Part shown: piece by piece, positions 41,016 to 49,332 of the stretch
How the letters are laid out: each line of letters starts with the position of its first letter
Numbering within the stretch: the stretch's first letter is position 1
Source: DATAGF01 sp963813355
GTDB taxonomy: Bacteria > Actinomycetota > Thermoleophilia > Miltoncostaeales > Miltoncostaeaceae
Assembly (NCBI GenBank): GCA_963813355.1
Contig: CAWEYS010000017.1
Span: 75,657 to 139,656, forward strand
DNA: 64,000 bases
Direction of reading: 5' to 3'
Notes under the pieces: generated by a model
What the model saw: the letters and a program-made list of their open reading frames with translations, nothing else
The model's database searches: none
Told to the model about the DNA's origin: nothing
Program-made: the position numbers and the translations under genes

Positions 41016-42728
41016 CTACTGGACCCGCACGTTGCGGCCGGCGCCGCCGGTGAGGACGTCGAGCCCGGCGCCGCCGGTCAGGCGGTCGGCGCCGGCGCCG
41101 CCCAGCCAGGCGGTCGCGCCCGGCGCCGCCGCGCGAGGCGGTCGGCGCCGGCCTCGCCGAGCAGCCGGTCCGCGCCGGCGCCGCCCTTGAGCGCGTCGGC
41201 CCGCGCGCCGCCGCAGACCAGGTCGTCGCCGCCGCGGGCCTCGATCACGTCGTTGCCGCCCAGGCCCACGATCACGTCGGCCTTGGCCGTGCCCCTGAGC
41301 CGGTCGCGGCCGTTGCTGCCGATCACCGTCGCCGCCCGGCCGGCGCAGCGCGCCGCGGCCGCCCCGGCGAGGCCGCCGCGGCCGGCGCCCGGCCCGCCGG
41401 CGCCGGGGCCGGATCCGGGCAGCGCGTCGCCCTGGAGGCGCAGCAGCGACCAGGTCGGCTGTTGGCAGTCGGTCGATCACGGCGACGACGATGCGGCCGT
41501 CGGTCTGGAGGGCGAGGCCGGTCGCGCTCTCGCCGCCTCCCAGGTCCACCGTCGCCCGCCCGTCGCCGCTGAAGGTGGTGTCCGGCAGGCCGTTGGGCTG
41601 GAAGCGCATCACCAGGACGTCGCGTCGCCCGGGTGGGCGTGCCCGGCGGCGAGGATCTTCCCATCTCGGCTGCACCGCGACCGCGCTGAAGCCCCCGGGT
41701 CCCGCGCTGGACGGTGCCGTCGTCCGAGAAGCCCGGGTCGGGGTCGCCCGCGGGCGCAGGCGCACCACGAGGTCGCGTTCGGGCCGTAGAGCGCGCCGGG
41801 CCGGCGAGGACGATCGCCCCGTCGGGCTGCACCGCGACGCGCCGGCGCAGGGCGGCCGTCCCCGTCGGCGGGGATCGGTGACCGTGCCGTTGCCCGCGGC
41901 GCCGAAGGAGGAGTCGAACGTCCCCTGCGGGTTGAGGAGGCGCGCGACACCGAAGCTGTCTGACGCCCGGTGCGTCCGTGAAGCCGGCGACGACGATCTT
42001 CCCGTCCGGGCAGGATGCCCACGCCGCTCGTCTCGCCCGTCCAGGCGGCCGGCCGGGCCCGGGAAGCTCACGCGCGACCAGCCGTTGCCGCCGGCGTAGA
42101 ACGGGTCGATCGCGCCGCCGGCGCGAGAGCCGCGCCACGACCATGTCGGTGTCGGAGACGGGGCCCGGGACCCGGAGACGAGCCCGCCGACGACGACGCG
42201 GTCGTCGGGCTGGACGGCGAGCGAGGTGAGCCACGCGTCGGCGAGATGCGGGGCGGAAGACCCCGTTCCCCGCGCCGAACGCCGGGGTCGAGCGTGCCGC
42301 CGGGGTTCGAGGATGCCGGCCACGAACCCATTGTCAGCGGCCCTGGTGGTACCGGCGGCCACGATCCGTCCGTTCGACTGCATGGCCGACGGCCTCGACC
42401 GTGTCGCTCGGCGCTGAAGTCGAGGCGGCTCCAGCCGAGGGCGGCCCCGAAGCTCGTGATCGAGGGCCCCCTGCGGGGTCAGGACGCGCCACGAGCCCGT
42501 CCTTCGCGCCAGGCGGCGGGGCGAGCCGCGACCCGCCGACGATGATGCGCCCGTCGGCCTGCGAGGGCGACGCGCCGTGGCGTCCTCGTCGGCGCCGAGG
42601 TCGACGATCGCCCTGCCGCCGGCGCCGAAGCTGGCGTCGAGGTCCCCGGCCGCCGGGAGCGCCGTGCCCGCCGTCGCGAGCAGGGCGACGATGGCACCGA
42701 TGAGGGCCCATGGCGTACGCGGTCGCAT
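41016..42728 (-). CDS. secreted delta-60 repeat/RTX-like calcium-binding protein, copy 1 (many frame breaks)
   Basis: The ATG at 42728 starts a signal peptide (LIGAIVALLATAGTALPAAG) and GDLDASFGAGGRAIVDLG, the first delta-60 unit. Further units of the same pattern follow in changing frames (FDSSFGAAGNGTVTD, PDTTFSGDGRATVDLGGGES, VQPDDRVVVGG). The C-terminus is an RTX-like glycine/aspartate repeat (GSNGRDRLRGTAKADVI, GGAGADRLTGGAGLDVLTG) ending in NVRVQ. At least eight frame changes are needed to follow the protein, though no frame contains stops. Whether it is a pseudogene or an assembly-damaged gene is unresolved. It is a near duplicate of the next gene. Confidence 0.6.
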   Translation of the reverse strand: MRPRTPWALIGAIVALLATAGTALPAAGDLDASFGAGGRAIVDLGADEDATARRPRRPTGASSSAGRGSPRRLARRTGSWRVLTPQGALDHELRGRPRLEPPRLQRRATRSRPSAMQSNGRIVAAGTTRAADNGFVAGILEPRRHARPRRSARGTGSSAPHLADAWLTSLAVQPDDRVVVGGLVSGSRAPSPTPTWSWRGSRAGGAIDPFYAGGNGWSRVSFPGPAGRLDGRDERRGHPARTGRSSSPASRTHRASDSFGVARLLNPQGTFDSSFGAAGNGTVTDPRRRGRPPCAGASRCSPTGRSSSPARRALRPERDLVVRLRPRATPTRASRTTAPSSAGPGGFSAVAVQPRWEDPRRRARPPGRRDVLVMRFQPNGLPDTTFSGDGRATVDLGGGESATGLALQTDGRIVVAVIDRLPTADLVAAAPPGRRAARIRPRRRRAGRRPRRPRRGGRGALRRPGGDGDRQQRPRPAQGHGQGRRDRGPGRQRRDRGPRRRRPGLRRRAGRRAQGRRRRGPAARRGRRRPPRAAAPGATAWLGGAGADRLTGGAGLDVLTGGAGRNVRVQ

Positions 42729-42737
42729 CGGCCAGCC

Positions 42738-44455
42738 CTACTGGACCCGGACGTTGCGGCCGGCGCCGCCGGTGAGGACGTCGACCCCGGCGCCGCCGGT
42801 CAGGCGGTCGGCGCCGGCGCCGCCGGCCAGGCGGTCGCGCCCGGCGCCGCCGCGAGGACGTCGGCGCCGGCCTCGCCGAGCAGCCGGTCCGCGCCGGCGC
42901 CGCCCTTGAGCGCGTCGGCGCCGCGCGCCGCCGCAGACCAGGTCGTCGCCGCCGCGGGCCTCGATCACGTCGTTGCCGCCCAGGCCCACGATCACGTCGG
43001 CCTTGGCCGTGCCCCTGAGCCGGTCGCGGCCGTTGCTGCCGATCACCGTCGCCGCCCGGCCGGCGCAGCGCGCCGCCGCCCCGGAGACGCCGCCGGCGCC
43101 GGCGCCCGGGCCGCCGGCGCCGGATCCGGGCAGCGCGTCGCCCTGGAGGCGCAGCACGACCAGGTCGGTGTTGGCGTCGGTGATCACCCCGACGAGGATG
43201 CGGCCGTCGGGCTGGAGGGCGAGGCCGGTCGCGCCCTCGCTGCCGCCCAGGTCCACCGTCGCGCGCCCGTCGCCGCTGAAGGTGGTGTCCGGCAGCCCGT
43301 TGGGCTGGAGGCGCATCACGAGGACGTCGTCCGTCCCGCCCGGAGTGGGTGTGAACCCGGCGACGACGATCTTCCCGTTGGGCAGCAGCGCGGCCGAGCT
43401 GAGATAGCCGGGGACGGTCACGGGCTGAAAGCCCGGGTCGGGGCTGCCCGTCGACCGCAGGCGCGTCACGAGGCCGGCGTTCACGCCGCCGACCATGCCG
43501 GGGCCGGCGAGGACGATCGCCCCGTCGGGCTGGACCGCGACCGCGGGCTCGCGAAGAAGTCCGCGCCCGTGGGGACGCTGGCGGTGCCGTTCCCGGGCCG
43601 AACGAGGGGTCGAGCGTCCCCTGGGGGTTGAGCAGGCGCGCGACCGCGAAGCTGTTCCCGAAGGGGGCGCTCGTCCCGCCGGCGACGATGATCTTCCCGT
43701 CCGGCGCGAGGGCGATCCCGCTCCCGAAATCGATCGACTGGCGCCCCGGGTCCGGCGGGAAGCTGATGCGCGACCACCCGGAGCCCGGCGCCGTAGCTGC
43801 CGTCGAACGCGCCGGCGCTGGTCAGCCGTACGGCGGCGATGTCCGTCTCGGCGGCCGGCGGGGCCGAGGGCACGGTCCCGACCGCCAGGATGCGGCCGTC
43901 GGGCTGTAGGGCGACCGAGCTGTAGCCGAGGCCGGCCGCGGTGTCGAGCTCGCTGAAGGTCCCGTCCCGCCGCCGAAGGTCGGGTCGAACGTGCCGCCCG
44001 GATTCGCGAGGCGGGCGACGAACCCGTTGCCCGGGTTGGTGGAGCCGGCGGCCAGGATCCGTCCGTCCGGCTGCACGGCGACGTCCTGGACGACGTCGTC
44101 GGGGCTGTAGTCGAGGCGGGACCAGCCGAAGGGGCCCGCGTAGGTCGTGTCGATGGCGCCCTGGGGCGTCAGGCGCGCGACGATGCCGTCGGTCCCGTCG
44201 GGGTTCCCGGCTGGGTTCTGCCTCTCCCCGCCCACGACGATGCGGCCGTCGGGAGCGAGGGCGACGGCCGGCGGTCTCGTCGGCGCCGAGGTTGACCACG
44301 GCCCGGCCGCCGGCGCCGAAGCTGGCGTCGAGGTCCCCGGCCGCCGGAAGCGCCGTGCCGGCCGTCGCGAGCCAGAGGCCGAGCGCGGCGCCGAGCAGGA
44401 GGAACGGGGGGCGCCGCCAGGTCGGCAGCAGGGAGCGTCTGGTCAGGATCCGCAT
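42738..44455 (-). CDS. secreted delta-60 repeat/RTX-like calcium-binding protein, copy 2 (several frame breaks)
   Basis: It has the same architecture as the copy at 41016-42728: a signal peptide (FLLLGAALGLWLATAGTALP) after ATG 44455, GDLDASFGAGGRAVVNLG, delta-60 units (VQPDGRILAAGSTNPGNGFV, PDTTFSGDGRATVDLGGSEG) and an RTX-like tail ending in NVRVQ at 42738. The 3' third (42738-43496) is in one clean frame except for a slip in the RTX block near 42850-42915; the 5' half needs several frame changes. RTX tails bind calcium and usually accompany secretion. The gap to copy 1 is only 9 bases, so both are likely one transcript. Confidence 0.62.
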
Positions 44456-44594
44456 CGCGCGTCCTCTCGAGGTCAGCCGGCGGCTCATCGCCCGATCCTG
44501 CCCGGGGTGCCGCGGCGGCGCGAGATGCCCAAGGGATGAACCGGCTCATCCCGGCGGCGCCCCGTCGCCGCCGGGCGGACGGGGACGGGCCGCG

Positions 44595-45665
44595 CTAGCC
44601 GCGCGGCACGACGTCCACGCGCAGCAGGAGCTCCTCGCCGGCTCCCCCCGCCCTCCGGGGCGCCCGCGGCTCGATGCGCAGCGGCCCGAGGAACCGCGCC
44701 GTGCGGGCGCCGCGCAGGCCGCGCCGGATGCCGATCGTCGCGCCGGGGGAGACCTCGAGCGCGAACCGCGCGCCCCGCGGCACCGACAGGTCGGCCGGGA
44801 TCAGCGGGGCGGCGGCGGGATCGGCGATGGTCACCATGGCGCTGCGGCTGTACGCGTCGAAGCCGCCGCCCGCGGGCACGAGCACCTGCAGCGCGACGCG
44901 CCCGCGCACGCCGCGCACGGCCCAGCCGCGGACGATGCCGTCGGAGGGGGCCACCAGCGGCCGTCCCGGCAGCGCCGCCTGCATGATCGTGCACGCCGGC
45001 GAGGCGCCCCCCGGCGCGCCGCCCTCGCAGTTGACGCCGGCGACGTCGCCGGGCGCGAGCGCGCTCCCGACCGCGAGCGCCCCGGCGGGGACGGGCGGGG
45101 CGGGCGCGGCCTCCCGGCCCCCGTCGCGCAGCAGCACCACCCCGGCGGCGACGGCCGCCGCGAGGGCCGCGGCGGCCGCGGCGACCGCCCAGGCGCGGCC
45201 GCGCGCCGGCGGGCGCAGGCGCGCGAGCGCGGCCCGGTCGTCGTCCGCGGTCGCCCCCTCCGGGGCGCGGCCGAACCCCGTGACCCACGCATGGCCGTCG
45301 GCGTCGACGAGGATGTCACGGTCGGTCAGCCGCCCGTGGACGGCGCCGTCCAGCGCCGCCGCGGCCTCGTCGAGCCAGCGCCGGCGCCGCGCCGCGGGGG
45401 CCGAGCGCACCTCGGCCAGGGTGCGCGCGCCGGGCAGCAGGCGCGTCGCGACGTAGATGCCGGAGGGCTCCTCGACGACCGCGAAGAGCGGCACAACGCC
45501 GGGTCGCTCCGGCCAGGCGGCGGGGTCGAAGGGCGCGCCCGGCGGCAGACGGCGCAGGACGACGCGGCGGTCGAGACGGAGCTGGACCGCCTCCCAGACG
45601 CCGTCGCCGAGCCGCCGGCCGAGGCGGAAGCCCGCCGCGGGCTCAGCTGAGGAGGCGGAGCCCAT
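44595..45665 (-). CDS. membrane pseudokinase with extracytoplasmic domain
   Basis: A 356-residue protein. Residues 10-135 follow the protein kinase fold, but the catalytic residues are lost: the HRDxKxxN loop reads HGRLTDRDIL and DFG reads GFG. There is no glycine-rich loop lysine of normal form. One membrane helix follows (AWAVAAAAAALAAAVAAGVV, about 160-180). The outer domain (about 190-356; CTIMQAALPGRPLVAPSDG, RGWAVRGVRGRVALQVLVP) is clearly related to that of the active kinase upstream. ATG 45665 overlaps that gene's end by 23 nt. A role as partner or decoy sensor of the active kinase is inferred. Confidence 0.78.
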   Translation of the reverse strand: MGSASSAEPAAGFRLGRRLGDGVWEAVQLRLDRRVVLRRLPPGAPFDPAAWPERPGVVPLFAVVEEPSGIYVATRLLPGARTLAEVRSAPAARRRRWLDEAAAALDGAVHGRLTDRDILVDADGHAWVTGFGRAPEGATADDDRAALARLRPPARGRAWAVAAAAAALAAAVAAGVVLLRDGGREAAPAPPVPAGALAVGSALAPGDVAGVNCEGGAPGGASPACTIMQAALPGRPLVAPSDGIVRGWAVRGVRGRVALQVLVPAGGGFDAYSRSAMVTIADPAAAPLIPADLSVPRGARFALEVSPGATIGIRRGLRGARTARFLGPLRIEPRAPRRAGGAGEELLLRVDVVPRG

Positions 45666-47537
45666 CCTCGGTGGAGTAGGCGATGTAGTGGCGCACCAGC
45701 CGGTCGCTCCCCGGGCGCGCGAACAACAGGTCGATGCCGAGCCCCTCCGGCACGGAGGGCTCGACCACGACGACGAGCTGGAGGATCTGGGCGACGTCCC
45801 CGCGCAGGGTCGGCACGGCCACGCGCGCGATCCGCCGTCCGTCGCGGATCAGGTTGACCGCTCCTCGCCCGCCGAGCCTGGCCACCCGAATCTCGACCCG
45901 CCGCCCGTCGGCGAAGCGGTCGCGCCGGCGGGCGAGGAGCGTCCCCGGCGGCGCCGCCGCCGCGGCGGCGCCCTCGAGCCGCTCCGCGGAGCGGGGGGCG
46001 CCGCCGGGCAGGTAGTCGGCGCGCAGCAGCAACTCCCCGGCGGCGCCCGGGGCGGGCGCGGCGATCGGCCCGCGCAACGGCGGGGTCCAGCGCACCGTCG
46101 TGGCGCCGGCGGCGTCGCGCAGGCCCGCGCCCGAGCCGCCGATCACCTGCAGGGCCAGCAGGTCGCCCTGGTCGACCGCGAGGTCGGTCGCGAACAGGTG
46201 GACGCCGTCGTTGCCGACGAACTCGTTGCGGGAGCGGGCGACCTGGAAGTAGCCCTCGCGGGGCCCCACAAGCAGTCCGTCGCGCCGGCGCAGCACCGCC
46301 AGGGCCAGCTCGCCCCGGGCCGACCGGACGCCCCAACGGCGGACCACGCCGTTGCGCGGCACCACGAGCGTGGCGCCGGCAGGCGGTCCTGGAGCACCGT
46401 GCAGGCGGGAGAGCCGGGCCCGACCGGCCGGTCGCGGCAATCGAGCGTCCGGCCGGCGGCGGCGAGGTCGCTGCCGAGCACCTGCATGCCCGCCGGCCTC
46501 GCGATCGGCGTCGCGGTGGCGGCGGCGCCAGCGTCGGAGCCGAGCAACGCCACGATCCCGGCCCCGGCGAGCGCGGCCACGAGGGCGGTCGCGGCGAGCG
46601 CGAGGGCCGCGCGCCGCCGTGAGACGCCGCCGCGGATGCGGGCGGGCGACGGCGCCGGGACGCCCCCGGCGGTCTCGTCGTCCACCGGCGCGGCGCGGCG
46701 CGGCGGCGGGCCGAGGTCGCGGCCCGCGAGCGCCGCGCGGGCCCGGGCCACCAGGGCCCCGCACGTGGGCGGCCGCTCGGCCGGATCCTTGGCGAGCCCC
46801 GCGATGAGCACCTCGTCGAGCGCCGGCGGTGCGTCCTCGCGCCGGCCGCTGACGCGAGGCGGGGGCTCGTTCAGGTGCGCGGAGACGACCGCGGCCTGGG
46901 TCGGGCGCGGGAACACGGCGGTGCCCGTGATGCACTCGAACAGCATCGCCGCCAGGGCGTACCGGTCCGCCGCGGGCCCGCCGCGAGCGCCGCGCAGGAC
47001 CTCGGGCGCGGCGTAGGCGAGGGTGCCGAGGAAGTCGCCGGCCGCGGTCGCGCCGGTCGCGTCGCCGCGCCGGGTGAGGCCGAAGTCCGCGAGGTAGGCG
47101 TGGTCGTCGTCGCCGACGAGGACGTTGCGCGGCTTGACGTCGCGATGGACGAGGCCGTGGCCGTGCGCGGCGTCGAGCGCGTCGGCGACCTGGCCCACGA
47201 TGTGCAGCGTGCGGGCTGCGTCGAGCACCCCGTCGTCGATCAGGCGGGTGAGCGTCGTGCCGCGCACCAGACGCATCGCCAGGTAGGGGCCGTACTCGGA
47301 GGTCCCCGCCTCGTAGACCGTCACGACGTTGGGGTGGTCGAGAGCCGCCTGCATGCGCCCCTCGTTCCGGAAGCGCTCGACGAAGCTGGGGTCGACGAGC
47401 TCGGGCGAGATCAGCTTCAGGGCGACCGTCCGGCCCTGCGACGCGTGCGTCGCCTCGTAGACGACGGCCATGCCCCCGCGGCCGAGGAGCCGGCCGACGC
47501 GGTACGGGCCGACGATCGCCCCCTCGGCCGCGATCAC
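45643..47537 (-). CDS. transmembrane Ser/Thr protein kinase (one frame break)
   Basis: The N-terminal kinase domain is complete: GRGGMAVVYEA, VALKLI, HRDVKPRNVLV (catalytic Asp), DFGLTRR and GTLAYAAPE. A juxtamembrane linker, one helix (ALALAATALVAALAGAGIVA, about residue 300) and an extracytoplasmic domain follow (CTVLQDRLP, then ATLVVPRNGVVRRWGVRS). The frame breaks near 46378, where one C seems missing from CTGCC(C)GGCGCC; the pseudokinase has LPG at the same place. After that the protein continues to TGA 45643. GTG 47537 overlaps the FHA gene by 4 nt. The kinase probably phosphorylates the FHA-HTH protein or its partners. Confidence 0.85.
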
Positions 47538-48202
47538 CGGTCGCGCGAGGTGACGAGCCTCAGTTCGAGCGCCCGCCGCGCGAGCTCGGCCCGCTTGCGG
47601 TTCTGGGGCAGGTCGTTGACGCCGAGCTTCGCGAAGAGCGAGCGCACGTGGCTCTTGACCCCGGGCAGCGACAGGCAGAGCGCCTTGCCGATCTCGCCGT
47701 TGGTCGCAGGCACCGGGGCCGCGCCCGGCTCGAGCAGCGGGCGGCACAGCTGGACGAGCACGCGGCGCTCGGCCTGGGTGATGCGGCCCTCCGGCGGCGC
47801 CAGGGCGGCCACCGTGCTGTCGTTGACCACCATCGCCGGGTGGCGGAACAGGAGCGACGTCGCGCCGACCTGCAGCACGTCGTGGTCGGCCAGACGGCGG
47901 TGGCGGCGGACGCGCTCGCCGTTGACGTAGGTGCCGTTGCGCGACATGCCGTCGTTGACGACCGTCCAGCCCGCGGCCGCCGACTCGAGCACGGCGTGGG
48001 CGCGCGAGACCTCGGCGTCCCCGTCGAGCACGACGTCGTTGCCCGCGTTGCGGCCGACTCGCACCTGGTCGGTGGCGGCCAGCGGCACGATGCGGAGATC
48101 GCCATAGGCGTCGCGGTGGACGAGGAACGGCCCGCCGTCCCGCTCGGCGGCCAGGACCGCGGCGCGCTCGGAGGGCGACAGCGAGTGCGTGATCAGGCTC
48201 AT
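47534..48202 (-). CDS. FHA-domain protein with LuxR/response-regulator-like HTH
   Basis: A 222-residue protein. A forkhead-associated domain at about 30-120 shows the phosphothreonine-binding pattern (VRVGRNAGNDVVLDG, SRAHAVLE, NDGMSRNGTYVNGERV). The C-terminal part (RITQAERRVLVQLCRPLLEP, GEIGKALCLSLPGVKSHVRS, LFAKLGVNDL) is a GerE-like helix-turn-helix. It may link kinase signalling directly to transcription. ATG 48202 gives a natural start (MSLITHSLSPSERA); ATG 48244 is possible; neither has a good ribosome-binding site. It is the first gene of the kinase operon. Confidence 0.85.
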   Translation of the reverse strand: MSLITHSLSPSERAAVLAAERDGGPFLVHRDAYGDLRIVPLAATDQVRVGRNAGNDVVLDGDAEVSRAHAVLESAAAGWTVVNDGMSRNGTYVNGERVRRHRRLADHDVLQVGATSLLFRHPAMVVNDSTVAALAPPEGRITQAERRVLVQLCRPLLEPGAAPVPATNGEIGKALCLSLPGVKSHVRSLFAKLGVNDLPQNRKRAELARRALELRLVTSRDR

Positions 48203-48516
48203 CAATCGAGTAAAGGCGATGGTTTGGCGGCGCACCAGCGCCATCGGGCCAGCGCCGGTCCAGTCGGCGCCGCCACCGGCCCTACCGATCCGGCGCCGGT
48301 CCCTCCCCCTTCGGGGGGGTGCGCCTCGCCGGGGTCGGGCAGCATCCGCAAGATTCCCCGGCCAGGAGGAGCCCGTGCGTCGGGGCGCCCCTCGTTCGTC
48401 CGAGCCCGCCGCGAACGACCGTCGCCAACGACGGCGACGGAGGCCCTGAGCACCACGAGGGGCCACCTCCACAGCGCCACGCCGAGGATCGGACCCGCGC
48501 CTCCGGGCCCCTGGTC
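48203..48516. other. intergenic region with UUCG-type hairpin
   Basis: About 314 bases between the FHA start and the PH-SHOCT stop. CCCCC-TTCG-GGGGG (48305-48318) is a C(UUCG)G tetraloop hairpin, either the terminator of the PH-SHOCT gene or part of the FHA leader. The promoter of the kinase operon must lie here. No coding sequence is supported. Confidence 0.5.
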
Positions 48517-49059
48517 CTACAGCTCGCCGAGGATCGCGCTCCGCTTCTCCTCGTACTCTTCGGCGCTGATCAGGCCCTCGTCGAGCATCGACTTCAGACG
48601 GCGGAGCCGCTCCGCGTGATCAGCGTCGGTCGGGGCCGATTCGGGCCCCTGCGCCGGGGCGACCGGCGAATCAGCAGTCAGGCGCGACCGCACGTAGTCG
48701 CCGAGCTCCCCCGCCCGCTCCTGGGGATAGATCGAATGGATGACGGCTTGGGTGCCGGAAGCGAAGATGACCAGCCTTCCATGACCGAGCATGCCGGTCA
48801 CGCTCTCGACAGAGCTGATCTTCGAGAAGCGGAAGTCCTCCTGCCGCGACGTCCCGAGGCTCCTGGCGTAGAAGATCACCCGCTGATCGGTCACGACGAC
48901 GAGCCCTTGTCCGCCGCCGTAGACGCCGGAGCCGAGGTTGAGCACGGTCTCGCCCTCGTGCAGTAGCTCGTGGAGGGTCTTCAGCTCCTTCCCCACGCCG
49001 AAGCGGTTCTGCTGAAGCTTCTGCTCGGCGAGCTCCTGGATCTCCTCCGCGGTGGTCAC
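48517..49059 (-). CDS. PH-like (bPH) plus SHOCT domain protein
   Basis: A 180-residue cytosolic protein. Residues 30-125 look like a bacterial pleckstrin-homology domain (GVYGGGQGLVVVTDQRVIFY, FSKISSVESVTGMLGHGRLV). The C-terminal 30 residues are a SHOCT helix-turn (ERLRRLKSMLDEGLISAEEY, EKRSAILGEL), an oligomerisation motif. Function is unknown; such proteins are often stress- or membrane-associated. GTG 49059 is chosen because AAGGAGG stands 9 bases before it; a longer ATG start would bury that site. Confidence 0.82.
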   Translation of the reverse strand: MTTAEEIQELAEQKLQQNRFGVGKELKTLHELLHEGETVLNLGSGVYGGGQGLVVVTDQRVIFYARSLGTSRQEDFRFSKISSVESVTGMLGHGRLVIFASGTQAVIHSIYPQERAGELGDYVRSRLTADSPVAPAQGPESAPTDADHAERLRRLKSMLDEGLISAEEYEEKRSAILGEL

Positions 49060-49089
49060 GGGGATGCCTCCTTGGCGACGAGGCATGAC

Positions 49090-49101
49090 CGTACTAGTAC
49101 G
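49090..49101. promoter_or_regulatory. 12-bp palindrome upstream of the PH-SHOCT gene
   Basis: CGTACTAGTACG is a perfect 12-bp palindrome 31 bases upstream of the GTG at 49059. Its position suits an operator or part of a promoter, but no cognate regulator is adjacent. Confidence 0.35.
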
Positions 49102-49121
49102 CCGCCGCCGGAGGGAGAGAC

Positions 49122-49158
49122 GTCACCGCGCTTCCGGCGGACGATGCGTGGCGGTGAC
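49122..49158 (-). terminator. candidate terminator of the leftward catabolic operon
   Basis: GTCACCGC (49122-49129) pairs with GCGGTGAC (49151-49158) around a 21-nt loop. A second GTCACCG/CGGTGAC pair spans 49188-49229. Both lie 100-210 bases beyond the GMC oxidoreductase stop, the last gene of that operon. The region to 49332 holds no supported gene. Confidence 0.4.
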
Positions 49159-49332
49159 GGCCCGTGCGGGGCGTGAATCACTTGTCCGTCACCGAATCGG
49201 GGGCCGGTCGGGTCCACCGTCGCGGTGACCGTCCGCTGGACCCGGCTGCTCGACCGTACGAATGCGCGCCATCGGACGTGGAGCGCGTTCCTCGCCGTCG
49301 AACGCTGCCGCGCGGCGCCGTGGGGGAGGGCC

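Larger units (their letters stand above)
41016..44455 (-). repeat. tandem gene duplication, unit about 1.7 kb
   Basis: The two delta-60/RTX genes repeat each other. The RTX-coding blocks 41030-41345 and 42745-43070 are almost identical at DNA level, and the signal-peptide region 42625-42670 matches 44322-44367. Middle parts are more diverged. The frame breaks fall at different positions in the two copies. Confidence 0.7.

Noticed and set aside
41016..43496. Insertion sequence or mobile element explaining the duplicated block
   Set aside because: The duplicated sequence encodes delta-60/RTX repeats. No transposase, terminal inverted repeats or target duplications were found.
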